Shown here one piece after another: positions 39,052 to 45,793 of a stretch of DNA of 45,793 bases. The notes beneath the pieces were generated by a model. That model was not told where the DNA came from and did no database searches. It was given only the letters and a program-made list of their open reading frames with translations. Position 1 is the stretch's first letter. The number at the start of each line of letters is the position of its first letter. The stretch is taken from the NCBI RefSeq assembly GCF_001643305.1, contig NZ_LSGW01000101.1:1-45793 (forward strand), read 5' to 3'. The DNA is from Aeromonas salmonicida subsp. salmonicida (lineage in GTDB: Bacteria > Pseudomonadota > Gammaproteobacteria > Enterobacterales > Aeromonadaceae). A program made the translations under genes and the position numbers.

Positions 39052-40533
39052 TTAACCACCAACAGCGATGCGCTTCATGTCTTTCATATAACCACGCAGT
39101 ACCTGACCGATCTTCTCGATCGGGTGGTTGCGGGTCGCCTCGTTGGCAGCCAGCAGCGCCAGGTTGTCGACGTTCTGCCCTTCGGCCTTGCTGGCACCCA
39201 AGTCGCCAGCCTTCAGGGTCGGCATGAAGTGCTCGCGCAGCAAGGGCACAGCGGCGTTGGCGAACAGATAGTTGCCGTACTCGGCGGTATCGGAAATGAC
39301 CACGTTCATCTCATACAGACGCTTGCGAGCGACTGTATTGGCGATCAGCGGCAGCTCGTGCAGGGATTCGTAGTAGGCAGACTCCTCGTAAATACCAGAA
39401 GCTACCATGGTCTCGAACGCCAGCTCGACACCCGCCTTGACCATGGCCACCATGACCACGCCATTGTCGAAATACTCCTGCTCGGCAATTTTGCCAGCGA
39501 ACGCCAGCGCGTTTTCGAAGGCGGATTTGCCGGTCTCTTCACGCCAGCCGAACAGCTTGGCATCGTCTTCAGCCCAGTCGGCCATCATGCCACGGGAGAA
39601 CTCACCGGCGATGATGTCGTCCATGTGCTTCTCGAACAGCGGGCGCATCAGGGTGCGCAGTTGCTCGGACAGCTCGAAGGCACGCAGTTTGGCGGGGTTG
39701 GAGAGGCGGTCCATCATCAGGCTGATGCCGCCCTGCTTCAGGGCTTCGGTGATGGTTTCCCAGCCGAACTGGATCAGCTTGCCGGCGTAGGCCGGGTCTG
39801 TCCCTTCGGCAACCAGCTTGTCGTAGCAGAGCAGGGAACCGGCCTGCAGCATGCCGCAGAGGATGGTCTGCTCGCCCATCAGGTCGGATTTCACTTCCGC
39901 GACGAAGGAGGATTCCAGTACACCGGCACGGTCGCCGCCGGTAGCTGAAGCCCACGCCTTGGCGATGGCCATGCCTACACCCTTGGGATCGTTCTCCGGG
40001 TGCACGGCGAGCAGGGTCGGCACGCCGAAGCCGCGCTTGTACTCTTCACGCACCTCGGTTCCCGGGCACTTGGGCGCAACCATGACGACGGTAATGTCGG
40101 CGCGGATCTGCTGACCCTCTTCCACCACGTTGAAGCCGTGGGAATAGCCCAGCGCGGCGCCCTGTTTCATCAGCGGCATCACGGTTTTCACCACGTCGGA
40201 GTGCTGCTTGTCCGGAGTCAGGTTCAGCACCAGATCGGCGGTCGGGATCAGCTCTTCATAGGTGCCGACCGCGAAGCCGTTGTCGGTTGCTTTCTGCCAG
40301 GAGGCGCGCTTCTCGGTGATGGCAGCCTTGCGCAGGGTATAGGAGATATCCAGCCCGGAGTCACGCATGTTCAGACCCTGGTTCAGACCCTGGGCACCAC
40401 AGCCCACAATCACCACCTTCTTGCCCTTCAGCACGTCGCAACCGTCGGCGAATTCCGCTCGCTGCATGAAACGACACTTGCCCAGCTGGGCCAACTGCTG
40501 ACGCAGGTTCAAGGTGTTGAAATAGTTAGCCAT
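39052..40533 (-). CDS. ilvC: ketol-acid reductoisomerase, class II
   Basis: A 493-residue, long-form (class II) enzyme of valine/isoleucine synthesis, like E. coli IlvC (491). The NADPH-binding Rossmann motif is [37 protein letters not shown] carries the arginines that favour NADPH. The two C-terminal knotted domains supply acidic Mg ligands ([15 protein letters not shown] and the later SDTAEYGNY). It is divergent from ilvY across 188 bp, the arrangement in which IlvY activates ilvC. Confidence 0.98.
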   Translation of the reverse strand: MANYFNTLNLRQQLAQLGKCRFMQRAEFADGCDVLKGKKVVIVGCGAQGLNQGLNMRDSGLDISYTLRKAAITEKRASWQKATDNGFAVGTYEELIPTADLVLNLTPDKQHSDVVKTVMPLMKQGAALGYSHGFNVVEEGQQIRADITVVMVAPKCPGTEVREEYKRGFGVPTLLAVHPENDPKGVGMAIAKAWASATGGDRAGVLESSFVAEVKSDLMGEQTILCGMLQAGSLLCYDKLVAEGTDPAYAGKLIQFGWETITEALKQGGISLMMDRLSNPAKLRAFELSEQLRTLMRPLFEKHMDDIIAGEFSRGMMADWAEDDAKLFGWREETGKSAFENALAFAGKIAEQEYFDNGVVMVAMVKAGVELAFETMVASGIYEESAYYESLHELPLIANTVARKRLYEMNVVISDTAEYGNYLFANAAVPLLREHFMPTLKAGDLGASKAEGQNVDNLALLAANEATRNHPIEKIGQVLRGYMKDMKRIAVGG

Positions 40534-40721
40534 GGTGATTGCTCCGTTCGATTGATTCCATGCCGGGTAGCGGCGTTGTCTGAACCACTATAGCGCGGGA
40601 CACTCATTGCCTTAACTGATATATTCGAAACAGTATGTTGCAGGAATTGAAAGATGATTCTTCGCAATCTCAAGCTGTTTCTCCCCCACGCCAGCAAACG
40701 CGCCGCCGCAGGAATAGAAAG
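40534..40721. promoter_or_regulatory. ilvC-ilvY divergent control region
   Basis: Contains the promoters of both genes by position. AT-rich DNA near 40606-40634 (CATTGCCTTAACTGATATATTCGAAACAGT) is the likely regulator-binding core. The part nearest ilvY is an imperfect copy of the ilvY start (see the repeat at 40640-40693). Confidence 0.5.
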
Positions 40722-40761
40722 ATGGATCTTCGCAATCTCGAGCTGTTTCTCCACCTCGCCG
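40640..40761 (+). repeat. imperfect tandem duplication of the ilvY ribosome site and first codons
   Basis: Bases 40640-40693 and 40708-40761 are two copies at a 68-bp offset, matching at 47 of 54 positions. Each has GCAGGAAT, GAAAGATG and CTTCGCAATCTC. The second copy is the real ilvY start (ATG at 40722). In the first, the ATG at 40654 is out of frame with ilvY (68 is not a multiple of three) and opens a 54-codon frame ending at 40818, inside ilvY. Confidence 0.88.
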
Positions 40762-41615
40762 ACTCCCTTCACTTTGGCAAGAGTGCCGATGCCATGGCGG
40801 TCAGCCCCTCCACCCTGAGCCGCGCCATTCAGCGACTGGAGCAGGAGACCGGCTGCGTGCTGTTCGAGCGGGACAACCGCAGCGTGCGGCTCACCTCGGC
40901 GGGTGAGAAACTGCGGGAGTTTGGCGGCAGCCTGTTGCAGGAGTGGCGCCAGCTCAAGCAGGAGCTCAAACGCAGCGACGAACCGCTGCAAGGACGGCTG
41001 CGGGTGTTCTGCTCGGTCACCGCCAGCTACTTTCTGCTGCCCGAGGTGCTGGAGCGCTTTCGTCGCCGCTATCCCCAACTGGAGATCAAGCTGGAGACCG
41101 GCGACCCGGCGCTGGCGGTGGACAAGATCCTGGCTGACGAGGCCGATCTCGCCATCGCCGCGCGGCCGGATGCGCTCTCCGCCAAGCTGGAATTTGCCAG
41201 CCTGCAGCAGGTGCCACTGGTATTCATTGCCCCCCGTACCGCACCGCAACAGAGCCAGTGGTTCTTGCAGGGTGAGCCGGACTGGGAGCGACTGCCGCTG
41301 ATACTCTCCGAACAGGGTCTGGCACGAAAGCGCTGTGACCAGTGGTTTCGCAACAAGGGAATTGCCCCCAACATCTATGCCGAGGTTGCAGGCAACGAGG
41401 GCATAGTCGCCATGGTGGCGCTCGGTTTTGGCGTCGGGCTGGTGCCTGCCGCCGTGATCGATCACAGCCCCATGGGGGAGAAGGTGCGCATCGTCGAGCC
41501 CAGACCGGCGCTCAAGCCATTCGACGTCGGTATCGCAGTGCTCAAGAAGCGGCTGGAAGAGCCTCTTATCCGCGCCTTCTGGGATACGGCGCGCGGCCAG
41601 GGTTCACTGCGCTGA
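40722..41615 (+). CDS. ilvY: LysR-type activator IlvY
   Basis: A 297-residue LysR-family regulator that in E. coli activates ilvC in response to acetolactate/acetohydroxybutyrate. The helix-turn-helix is at about 18-37 (FGKSADAMAVSPSTLSRAIQ); the effector domain includes FCSVTASYFLLPEVLERF and EADLAIAARPDAL. The ATG at 40722 has AGGA eight bases upstream and matches the E. coli start MDLR. An in-frame ATG at 40635 would add 29 residues translated through the duplicated upstream copy, and is unlikely. Its end overlaps the opposite gene by 12 bp. Confidence 0.95.
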   Translation: MDLRNLELFLHLADSLHFGKSADAMAVSPSTLSRAIQRLEQETGCVLFERDNRSVRLTSAGEKLREFGGSLLQEWRQLKQELKRSDEPLQGRLRVFCSVTASYFLLPEVLERFRRRYPQLEIKLETGDPALAVDKILADEADLAIAARPDALSAKLEFASLQQVPLVFIAPRTAPQQSQWFLQGEPDWERLPLILSEQGLARKRCDQWFRNKGIAPNIYAEVAGNEGIVAMVALGFGVGLVPAAVIDHSPMGEKVRIVEPRPALKPFDVGIAVLKKRLEEPLIRAFWDTARGQGSLR

Positions 41616-42476
41616 CGGGGTGGCCGTGACCGGCGCATAGATTAGCGAGGGGTCAGCCATCATGATGCGGCTCCTGGCGGGCAGATCCGGATTATGCAGC
41701 TCAAGCATGACCCGCTCGTCCAGCTTCAACCGACGAATCGTGCTGCCAAACTCCTTTTCAAAGATCTGATCAAAGGCACCGGACTGGCGAGCCCGCTGCA
41801 GCCCGAGCTCGATGCGCTGTGCCAGTTCGGGATATTGGGGGGAAACAAAGAACAGCAGCGCCAGCGGATAACGGAACACCAGATGGGGTTCGATTGCGAG
41901 CTCCGGATGCTGCTTTAGTTCATCTTCTATCTCGATGACGGAACGCAGAAAGCAGTCAAAACGCCGCTTGCTCAGCATGTTGAACAGCGCCTCGTAGAGA
42001 TTGCCCACCGTTACCTTGAGGCCGTTGGCCTTGAGCAGCCGGGTATCGGGCCAGGATCTGTGCTGACCGATGGTGAGTCCGGCGCTATGCCAGTCCGCCA
42101 GCGACCCTATGCCGCTAAAGCGCCCCTCATCCCCCAGCCGGATGAGGCAGACCCGCCAGCCCAGCAACCCCTTCGCCAACGGAATATGGACCGCCAGCAG
42201 GGAATGCTCCCGCTCTTCATCAGGGGCAAAGACTCCTATCTGTACCAGGGCACCCTCTTGTAACGCCTTGACCGCCCGCCCCTGCTCCATTGGCGGACTC
42301 GCAATCAGCTGATAGGGACCATATTCAGGCACTGTGAGATCGAGCGACAACCGCAGCAAGCCCGCCACAGCCGGATTGGGGTGCTCCAACAGCAGGTTCC
42401 AGGCCCGAATGTGCGACTCGGCAGCCAGGGCACTCCCCGCAAACAGTGTGATGCACCACAGTAAAATCCTGATCAT
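41604..42476 (-). CDS. periplasmic solute-binding-protein-like (SBP_bac_3 type)
   Basis: A 290-residue secreted protein. The signal peptide MIRILLWCITLFAGSALAAES has an A-x-A site. The rest looks like a type II periplasmic binding fold: LTIGQHRSW, LYEALFNMLSKRRFDCFLRS and the C-terminal FDQIFEKEFGSTIRRL. No transporter or signalling gene is adjacent, so this may be a stand-alone sensor-type or ligand-binding protein; ligand unknown. Start at 42476 chosen for the signal peptide; GAGG lies four bases upstream. Confidence 0.8.
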   Translation of the reverse strand: MIRILLWCITLFAGSALAAESHIRAWNLLLEHPNPAVAGLLRLSLDLTVPEYGPYQLIASPPMEQGRAVKALQEGALVQIGVFAPDEEREHSLLAVHIPLAKGLLGWRVCLIRLGDEGRFSGIGSLADWHSAGLTIGQHRSWPDTRLLKANGLKVTVGNLYEALFNMLSKRRFDCFLRSVIEIEDELKQHPELAIEPHLVFRYPLALLFFVSPQYPELAQRIELGLQRARQSGAFDQIFEKEFGSTIRRLKLDERVMLELHNPDLPARSRIMMADPSLIYAPVTATPSAQ

Positions 42477-42648
42477 TGCGCCTCGTACCTCTGATCTTGA
42501 TGCACTCACTATAACGCGTGAGCGCCCAGTTCTGGTGTATGGACCCACAGATGTGTGAGCGACTTGGTGTCAAATCTGACAATGGTCAGAGCAAGACCCA
42601 GGTCACAGACTAGACTCGGTGTTCAACCTGAATGGAAAAAGCCTCGCC

Positions 42649-42840
42649 ATGATGCGTCACCTGATCGAAATCAACAGCTCACAGCTGTTTGAAGAGTACC
42701 TGCAGAGTCTGGGAGTGCCACAAACCTTGCTGGATCACGAACAGGATATCTATCTGCAAGAGCGCCCGCTGGCGGCAGTGCGCCAAATTCAGGGCAAGAT
42801 GAAGTTTTATCTGCGAGCCGGCGCCCTGACCAAACAGTGA
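42649..42840 (+). CDS. small hypothetical protein
   Basis: A 63-residue soluble protein, MMRHLIEINSSQLFEEYLQS, with an acidic first half and a basic end (FYLRAGALTKQ). I recognise no family. The first ATG is at 42649; the frame is open from a GTG at 42619. The ribosome site (GGAAAAA about 12 bases upstream) is weak. It lies 91 bp before patZ on the same strand. Confidence 0.55.
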   Translation: MMRHLIEINSSQLFEEYLQSLGVPQTLLDHEQDIYLQERPLAAVRQIQGKMKFYLRAGALTKQ

Positions 42841-42931
42841 TCCGCAACCGGTCACAGAACAGGCAATCAAAGCGTATTACACTGGCACCATCCATCACCC
42901 TCGCCTCCGGGGGTCGCCATGAGGAGTGCCC

Positions 42932-45502
42932 ATGAAACCAAGCGGCCTGGATCGGCTCTTCAAACCCCACTCAATCGCCGTCATCGGTGCCTCGACCGAC
43001 CCACAGAAAGCTGGTCACGTGGTGATCAGGCACCTGCTTGCAGGCCAGTTCAAGGGCCCCATACTGCCGGTCAGCCCCCATAACAAAGCCATCGCCGGAG
43101 TGCTGGCTTATCCCGACATTGCCAGCCTGCCACTCTCCCCCGATCTCGCCATCATCTGCACCAAACGCGAACGGGTACTGTCGCTCATCGAAGCTCTCGG
43201 CAAAAAAGGGGCCGGGGCCGCCATCATACTGGCCGCCGATTTTTCGCAGGAAGAGAGGGAACAGTTGCAGCGCCTGAGCAGCCAATATGACATTCGCCTG
43301 CTTGGCCCCAACAGCATGGGCATGTTACTGCCAGCGCAGGGCATCAACGCCAGCTTCTCCCCTATCGCAGCCAAACCTGGGCAGGTAGCCTTTGTCTCCC
43401 AGTCGGCGGCCGTCAGCACGACCATACTGGATTGGGCCAAACAGCATGAGCTGGGCTTTTCCGCCTTTATCTCCCTCGGCGATCACTGTGACATCGACTT
43501 CGGCCAACTGCTCGATCAGCTCTCTCGCGACGGCACCACTCGCGCCATCCTGCTCTATATGGACAAGTTGCACGACGCCCGCCACTTCCTCTCGGCAGCG
43601 CGGGCGGCTTCGCGCAACAAGCCAATACTGGTGCTCAAGAGCGGTCGCCACGATCCGGCCAAGGGGCTGGACAACGTCTACGATGCCGCCATCCGGCGAG
43701 CAGGCATGCTGCGGGTACGAGATACCCACGAGCTGTTTGCCGCGGTCGAAACCCTGAGCCATTCGCTGACCCTCAAGGGGGAACGGCTGGCCATCATCTC
43801 CAACGGCCGCGGACTGGCCAACATGGCGGTCGATGTGCTGCTTGAGCGGGGCGGAAAACTGGCTATACCGCCAAAAGACATAGGTAGTGATGCAGATATC
43901 ACCGCCTATCAGCAGGCACTCGATGCCTTGCTGCAAGGGAATGAAGCAGATGCCATCCTGCTCATTCATGCACCTTCCCTCACAGCACGCGGGGCCGAAT
44001 TGGCGCGCAGTCTGATCGATTACCTCAGGCAGCATCCCAGAGCCAGGCGCTTCAATATCCTGACCAACTGGGCCGGGGAATACTCGGCACAGGAAGGACG
44101 CAAGCTCTTCACCGAGGCGGGCATTCCGACCTATCGCACTCCCGAAAGTGCAGTGGCCGCCTTCATGCATATGGTGGAATACCGTCGCAACCAGAAGCAA
44201 CTGATGGAAACACCCGCGTCCCTGCAGGGGGACAAGCTCAACGTCGAACTCTGCCAACAACTGATCCGGCAGGCTCTGGAACGCAAGCAACTCACCCTCG
44301 ATACCCATCTGGTGCAACCCATACTGCAAGCTGCCGGGCTCGCGACCCTGCCGACTTGGATTGTCTCCGACGCCATCGAAGCCACCCTGACGGCTGAACA
44401 GATCGGCTATCCGGTAGCGGTCAAATTGCGCTCGCCGGATATTGCCCACAAGTCTGCGGTGCACGGCGTCATGCTGAACCTGCGTACTTCTGCCGAGGTC
44501 GCTCAGGCGGCAGATGCCATTCTGGATCGGGTCAGACAGCACGATGCGGGGGCCCGCATCGAAGGCTTGCTGGTACAGCGCATGGCACGCCGCAGCGGAG
44601 GGCTGGAACTGAGGATCCGCCTGCAACAGGATCCCGTCTTCGGTCCTGTCATCCTGCTCGGCGAGTCGGGAGCAGAACCCCAGGAGATGGTCGCCGCACT
44701 CCCGCCACTGAACCAGGCTCTCGCACGCTACCAGGTCATCGGCGCCCTCAAGAGCCGCAAGATCCGCGAGCAGGCCACCCCCGAAAGACTCGATATCGAT
44801 GCGCTTGGTCAAGTGTTGTGCCAGCTGTCGGAACTGCTGCTGGCGTTTCCCGAGATCCAGGAGCTGGACCTGCATCCATTGCAAGCATGCGGGGCCGAGA
44901 TGGTGATTCTAGATGCCAGCCTGACACTGATGCCGATGACACAGCAGCGTTGCCCCTTGGCGATACGCCCCTATCCCACCGAGCTGGAAGAGGGGGCCTG
45001 GCTCAAGGACCAGAGCCATGTGCTGCTCCGCCCGATCCGGCCGGAGGATGAACCCGCTCACAAACAGTTTGTACTCAAGGTCTCCGATGAAGACAGGTAC
45101 AAACGCTTCTTTGCTGACGTGGGAGAACTGGGCCACGAAGAGCTCGCTCGCATGACCCAGATTGACTACGACAGGGAGATGGCCTTCGTCGCGGTAGGAC
45201 AGGACGGAGCCTTCAGTCAGCAAATTCTGGGGGTGGTGCGAGCCATTTCAAACCCGGATCAGTCCGATGCGGAGTTTGCCATTCTGGTGCGATCCGACCT
45301 AAAGGGGCTGGGGCTCGGCAAGTTGATGATGGAGAAAATCGTACGTTACGCCAGAGAGAGAGGGATTGGCCAGCTATCCGGCATGACCATGCCCAGCAAT
45401 CGCGGCATGATCAATCTGGCCAAGCGTCTTGGTTTCAAGATCGATATCCAGCTGGAAGATGGGGTGGTCAATATGGAGTTGCCCTGTGCGGAGAGAGCCT
45501 AA
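42932..45502 (+). CDS. patZ: protein lysine acetyltransferase PatZ (YfiQ/Pka family)
   Basis: An 856-residue two-part protein. Residues 1-about 690 resemble an ADP-forming acyl-CoA synthetase lacking catalysis: IAVIGASTDPQKAGHVV, RLLGPNSMGMLLP, QSAAVSTTILDWA, then an ATP-grasp-like part (YPVAVKLRSPDIAHKSAV). The C-terminal GNAT domain has VRSDLKGLGLGKLMMEK (about 790) for acetyl-CoA binding. In enterics it acetylates acetyl-CoA synthetase and other proteins. Compared with E. coli (886) about 27 residues are missing near residue 310, where GGKLAIPPKDIGSDADIT replaces a longer stretch with the NPxDL motif. GAGGAG upstream supports the ATG at 42932. Confidence 0.94.
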   Translation: MKPSGLDRLFKPHSIAVIGASTDPQKAGHVVIRHLLAGQFKGPILPVSPHNKAIAGVLAYPDIASLPLSPDLAIICTKRERVLSLIEALGKKGAGAAIILAADFSQEEREQLQRLSSQYDIRLLGPNSMGMLLPAQGINASFSPIAAKPGQVAFVSQSAAVSTTILDWAKQHELGFSAFISLGDHCDIDFGQLLDQLSRDGTTRAILLYMDKLHDARHFLSAARAASRNKPILVLKSGRHDPAKGLDNVYDAAIRRAGMLRVRDTHELFAAVETLSHSLTLKGERLAIISNGRGLANMAVDVLLERGGKLAIPPKDIGSDADITAYQQALDALLQGNEADAILLIHAPSLTARGAELARSLIDYLRQHPRARRFNILTNWAGEYSAQEGRKLFTEAGIPTYRTPESAVAAFMHMVEYRRNQKQLMETPASLQGDKLNVELCQQLIRQALERKQLTLDTHLVQPILQAAGLATLPTWIVSDAIEATLTAEQIGYPVAVKLRSPDIAHKSAVHGVMLNLRTSAEVAQAADAILDRVRQHDAGARIEGLLVQRMARRSGGLELRIRLQQDPVFGPVILLGESGAEPQEMVAALPPLNQALARYQVIGALKSRKIREQATPERLDIDALGQVLCQLSELLLAFPEIQELDLHPLQACGAEMVILDASLTLMPMTQQRCPLAIRPYPTELEEGAWLKDQSHVLLRPIRPEDEPAHKQFVLKVSDEDRYKRFFADVGELGHEELARMTQIDYDREMAFVAVGQDGAFSQQILGVVRAISNPDQSDAEFAILVRSDLKGLGLGKLMMEKIVRYARERGIGQLSGMTMPSNRGMINLAKRLGFKIDIQLEDGVVNMELPCAERA

Positions 45503-45549
45503 GGGGCATAGCGCAGAGGACACCGCAGGAATGATAAATTTCAGGCAAT

Positions 45550-45579
45550 AAAAAACCCCGCTCATCGAGCGGGGGTTTT
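45550..45579. terminator. terminator between patZ and the rRNA operon
   Basis: AACCCCGCTC pairs with GAGCGGGGGTT (one base unpaired) around a short loop. On the minus strand it is followed by TTTTTTATT, a good intrinsic terminator for the rRNA operon; on the plus strand TTTTC follows for patZ. Confidence 0.88.
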
Positions 45580-45587
45580 CGTGTTGG

Positions 45588-45705
45588 GTGCCTGGCAGTG
45601 TCCTACTCTCACATGGCGAATGCCACACTACCATCGGCGCTACCGCGTTTCACTTCTGAGTTCGGCATGGGATCAGGTGGTTCCACGGCGCTATGGCCGC
45701 CAGGC
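45588..45705 (-). rRNA. rrf: 5S ribosomal RNA
   Basis: Reverse complement reads TGCCTGGCGGCCATAGCGCC through CCGAACTCAGAAGTGAAACG to GGACACTGCCAGGCA, a standard gammaproteobacterial 5S rRNA of about 118 bases; its two ends pair as helix I. It is the last gene of an rRNA operon whose 23S gene would lie beyond the window on the right; a terminator follows. Confidence 0.96.
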
Positions 45706-45793
45706 AAATTACTTCAATCTAAGAAAGCTGACGTGAATAACAACTGTCACCTTAGGTGGTGGTCGCTATCACTGAATTAGGTAGTAGTTCTTC
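45706..45793 (-). other. 23S-5S spacer (partial)
   Basis: The 88 bases upstream of 5S on the minus strand contain no gene. They include TAAGGTGACAGTTGTTATTC, typical of rRNA spacer. The 3' end of 23S is not reached within the window. Confidence 0.7.

Noticed and set aside
43325..44884. 519-codon open frame on the minus strand
   Set aside because: Antisense to patZ; no recognisable domain.

Overview
The window reads as ordinary, GC-rich gammaproteobacterial chromosome, most likely Aeromonas. The protein sequences and several gene blocks (cysE/trmL near cpxRA-fieF, plsB/lexA, ubiCA, slmA-dut-coaBC-radC-rpmBG-mutM-coaD-waaA, ilvC/ilvY) resemble enterics and vibrios. I see no phage, insertion sequence, integron, CRISPR array or tRNA gene. 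The genus is inferred from content and protein similarity I recall, not from a search. Two clearly broken genes (dinF and acuI) point to a lineage that is accumulating pseudogenes, as A. salmonicida is known to do.

Layout. 1-4.9 kb: a gamma-carbonic-anhydrase-like protein, polA (minus), an AT-rich intergenic stretch with two DnaA-box matches and a GATC cluster, elbB and zapB. 5-10.7 kb: a minus-strand fieF-cysE-permease operon divergent from cpxRA with no cpxP between them, then trmL. 10.7-13.9 kb: a dinF (MATE) pseudogene behind a SCO1-family gene, a poorly understood stretch that may hold a decayed gene, and lexA with two SOS boxes. 14-19.4 kb: plsB, ubiC-ubiA, a FliL-like protein and three small genes, one of them a 40-residue, very acidic protein.

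19.5-23.8 kb: an acuI/yhdH pseudogene with two frameshifts lies downstream of a GntR-like LacI-family regulator. The regulator is divergent from a complete ascorbate-type PTS (IIA, IIB, IIC), and two operator-like palindromes 22 bp apart sit between them. 23.9-29.1 kb: LPS inner-core genes (waaA, waaF, a WaaE-like GT2, a GT9 heptosyltransferase-like gene) and coaD. 29.2-36.8 kb: a DUF535 protein, mutM, rpmG, rpmB, radC, coaBC, dut, slmA, mscS and a small membrane protein. 37.2-45.8 kb: pgi, ilvC divergent from ilvY, a periplasmic binding-protein-like gene, a small unknown, the lysine acetyltransferase patZ, and the 3' end of an rRNA operon (5S, minus strand).

The genes are mainly housekeeping: DNA replication and repair (polA, mutM, radC, dut, lexA), division control (zapB, slmA), envelope lipid and LPS synthesis (plsB, waa genes), cofactor synthesis (coaBC, coaD, ubiCA) and amino-acid synthesis (cysE, ilvC). 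I did not find a convincing wholly new system. The features that most deserve a check are the tandem duplication of the ilvY translation start, the DnaA-box/GATC cluster beside polA, the regulator-operator-PTS unit without catabolic genes, and the broken genes.
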